Assembly (NCBI GenBank): GCA_027306915.1
Contig: DAHUYW010000007.1
Location: 81,819-145,818, forward strand
Direction: 5' to 3'
Length of the DNA: 64,000 nucleotides
Origin: Spirochaetales bacterium
Lineage (GTDB): Bacteria > Spirochaetota > Spirochaetia > DAHUYW01
The first letter of the stretch is position 1; the number at the start of each line of letters is the position of its first letter. Positions 62,528 to 64,000 of the stretch are shown in pieces. A program made the position numbers and the translations under genes. The notes under the pieces are model-generated. The model saw nothing but the letters and a program-made list of their open reading frames with translations. It made no database searches and was not told where the DNA came from.

Positions 62528-63983
62528 TGCGGGTGCCCTCCGCGAATTCCTTGTAGAAGGTGCGCTTGACGCGGATGGGATTCGCGAGGTCGTCGCTGCG
62601 TACGCGCACCTGCTCCGCAGGCAAGCCGAGCTCCTCCGCGAGAAGCGCTGTCACGCGCGGGCGGCAAAAGGTTCCCTGACAGGTGCCCATCCCCGCGCGG
62701 GTGCGTCGCTTGACGGCATCGACCGATTCGACCGGGATCCCGCGGTGCATGGAGTCGTGGATTTCCCCTTCGCTCACCCGCTCGCAGCGGCAGACTATCC
62801 GCTCGGGCGTGGACTCAAGCTTGATGAGTCTCGCGACCTCCTGGTCCGTGAGGCGCTTGGGAACGATGATGGGGTTGCGGCGGGGATGGAAGCTTCCCTT
62901 CGCCTTCATCGTGAGCCCGGCCTCCCGCAGGAGCCGCACGACCCGCTCTGCAATCGCCGGGGCCGAGGTGAGGCCGGGAGACTCGATACCCGCCACGTTG
63001 AAAAAGCCGGGCACCCGGCTCTCACCGATTATGAAATCCCTCCGGTCCGAGATCGCTCTCAACCCCGAGAAGGAGGTGAGGAGCTTGGAAAGCTCGAAAC
63101 CCGGCACCGACTTGCGGGCAACCTCAATGATGGATAGCAGAGCCTCGACCGAGGTGTCGACATCGTCGCGGGAGGCAACCTCCTCGGCGTTCGGGCCGAT
63201 GAGCAGGTTCCCGTGGTAGGTGCTAGTCACCAAGACCCCCTTCCCCTTGTCGGTTGGAACCTGAAAGATGACATGGTTTAGGATGCTTCCGTATCCCTTT
63301 TGAAACAAGAGGTACTCGCCCTTCCGCGGGGTGATCGAGAAGTCGCAGGCTCCGACCATTTCGGCGACTTGGTCGCCCGCGATTCCGGCGGCGTTCACCA
63401 CGAAGGCCGCCTCCACCTCGCCGCGGGCCGTCCTGACGGTGAATCCGCGGCCCGCCTCGATGCCGATCACCTCCGAAAAGAGCCGCAGCTCGACCCCGTT
63501 CGCCACCGCGTTCTCAGCGAGCGCAATCGTGAGCTCGTAGGGAGAGGTGACGCCGACCGAGGTGCACCTGAGCCCACAGCGGGCATCCTCGCTGATGTTT
63601 GGCTCGAGCTCCCGGATCTGCGGACCCTCGACGATCGAGAGCCCCTCCGCCCCGTTAGCGATGCCGTTGGCATACAGACTTTCGATTGCGGCGCGATCCT
63701 CTTCCGTGAAGCCGAGCACCAGGGCGCCCGAGCGCCTGAAGCCGAAATGGAGCTCGTCCTCGAGCTGGGAAAACCGCCGGTTACCCTCGGCACACAGCTC
63801 CGCCTTCAGCGAGCCGTGCGGCGCCGCGTATCCTCCGTGAACGATCCCGCTGTTGGCCTTCGAGGCTCCCTGGCTGACATCGCCCGCCCGATCGAGAACG
63901 ATGGTCCGCAGCTCATACCGCGAGAGCTCCCGGGCAATCGCACAGCCCACGACCCCCGCGCCGACTATGCACACGTCGTACAT
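62517..63983 (-). CDS. GlpA-like FAD oxidoreductase with BFD-type [2Fe-2S] domain
   Basis: 488 residues from the ATG at 63983 after GGGAG. The N-terminal FAD motif is VCIVGAGVVGCAIARELSRY, followed by GVSQGASKANSGIVHGGY-type signature of the DAO/GlpA family (SQGASKANSGIVHGGYA). At the C-terminus a bacterioferritin-associated-ferredoxin-like domain has Cys residues in IVCRCERVSEGEI and GMGTCQGTFCRPRV. This matches the anaerobic glycerol-3-phosphate dehydrogenase catalytic subunit or a related FAD-dependent dehydrogenase. Partner genes for a GlpB/GlpC-like complex would be leftward but are absent; the window ends 17 bases upstream of its start, so upstream genes cannot be seen. Confidence 0.88.
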   Translation of the reverse strand: MYDVCIVGAGVVGCAIARELSRYELRTIVLDRAGDVSQGASKANSGIVHGGYAAPHGSLKAELCAEGNRRFSQLEDELHFGFRRSGALVLGFTEEDRAAIESLYANGIANGAEGLSIVEGPQIRELEPNISEDARCGLRCTSVGVTSPYELTIALAENAVANGVELRLFSEVIGIEAGRGFTVRTARGEVEAAFVVNAAGIAGDQVAEMVGACDFSITPRKGEYLLFQKGYGSILNHVIFQVPTDKGKGVLVTSTYHGNLLIGPNAEEVASRDDVDTSVEALLSIIEVARKSVPGFELSKLLTSFSGLRAISDRRDFIIGESRVPGFFNVAGIESPGLTSAPAIAERVVRLLREAGLTMKAKGSFHPRRNPIIVPKRLTDQEVARLIKLESTPERIVCRCERVSEGEIHDSMHRGIPVESVDAVKRRTRAGMGTCQGTFCRPRVTALLAEELGLPAEQVRVRSDDLANPIRVKRTFYKEFAEGTRSGG

Positions 63984-64000
63984 TGCTGGCTCCCTTTGGC

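Overview
The window is GC-rich, densely coding DNA from a bacterial chromosome. I infer an uncultured or little-studied GC-rich spirochaete. The main reasons are a two-gene phenylalanyl-tRNA synthetase of the archaeal/eukaryotic type with PheS next to PheT (a known spirochaetal trait), a CarD-like regulator, class III adenylate cyclases, an adenosine-specific-kinase-family protein, and a TIGR00300-type protein next to pheS. The phylum call is inference. I found no rRNA, tRNA, CRISPR array, prophage or insertion sequence.

Layout. 1-2.7 kb: a lipoprotein cut by the window edge, an outer-membrane beta-barrel gene broken by an in-frame TAA, and an exported PQQ-type beta-propeller. 2.8-5.2 kb: a TetR regulator with a clear promoter and dyad operator, followed by an ABC exporter pair. 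5.2-12 kb: cytochrome b561, a GH31 glycosidase, a decayed HxlR-type regulator overlapping a C-terminally short thioredoxin, a GH1 beta-glucosidase, and a patatin phospholipase. 12-17 kb: TIGR00300 protein, pheS, pheT and the adenosine-specific-kinase-family gene. 17-21 kb: a double-receiver protein and a hybrid histidine kinase with PAS, two receivers and HPt. 21-24 kb: DUF2203, LEA-like lipoprotein, SDR, and a glucosamine-6-phosphate deaminase family protein.

24.3-33.9 kb is a tightly overlapping heme operon: hemA, a hemC-hemD fusion, hemB, a chlorite-dismutase-family hemQ, hemE, hemH, hemY and hemL. Together these could supply every step from glutamyl-tRNA to heme by the coproporphyrin-dependent route, although the HemQ-like protein lacks an obvious catalytic tyrosine.

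34-43.6 kb holds a LysM-M23 peptidase, a DeoR repressor, and a divergent seven-gene carbohydrate operon with a good promoter: DhnA/LacD-like aldolase, Gfo/Idh oxidoreductase, PfkB kinase, divergent NagB-like protein, APH-fold kinase, an enolase homologue with altered active-site residues, and a PIG-L deacetylase. I recognise no described pathway with this combination; an N-acetylated sugar route is the best guess and the strongest candidate here for a new system.

43.6-52.5 kb: ThrH-like phosphatase, EamA transporter, a four-gene cAMP-signalling cluster (two class III cyclases flanking two unrecognised envelope proteins; the second cyclase carries a pseudo-receiver), then CcdA and a TlpA-like thioredoxin. 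52.7-58.6 kb: EF-G, a small RecA-fold ATPase, CarD, a TVP38/DedA-like membrane protein and MalQ. 58.6-64 kb: an OppA-type binding protein, a divergent intergenic region full of inverted repeats and a structured leader abutting a DUF1634-TauE/SafE fusion, then a GlpR-type regulator and a GlpA-like FAD/[2Fe-2S] oxidoreductase.
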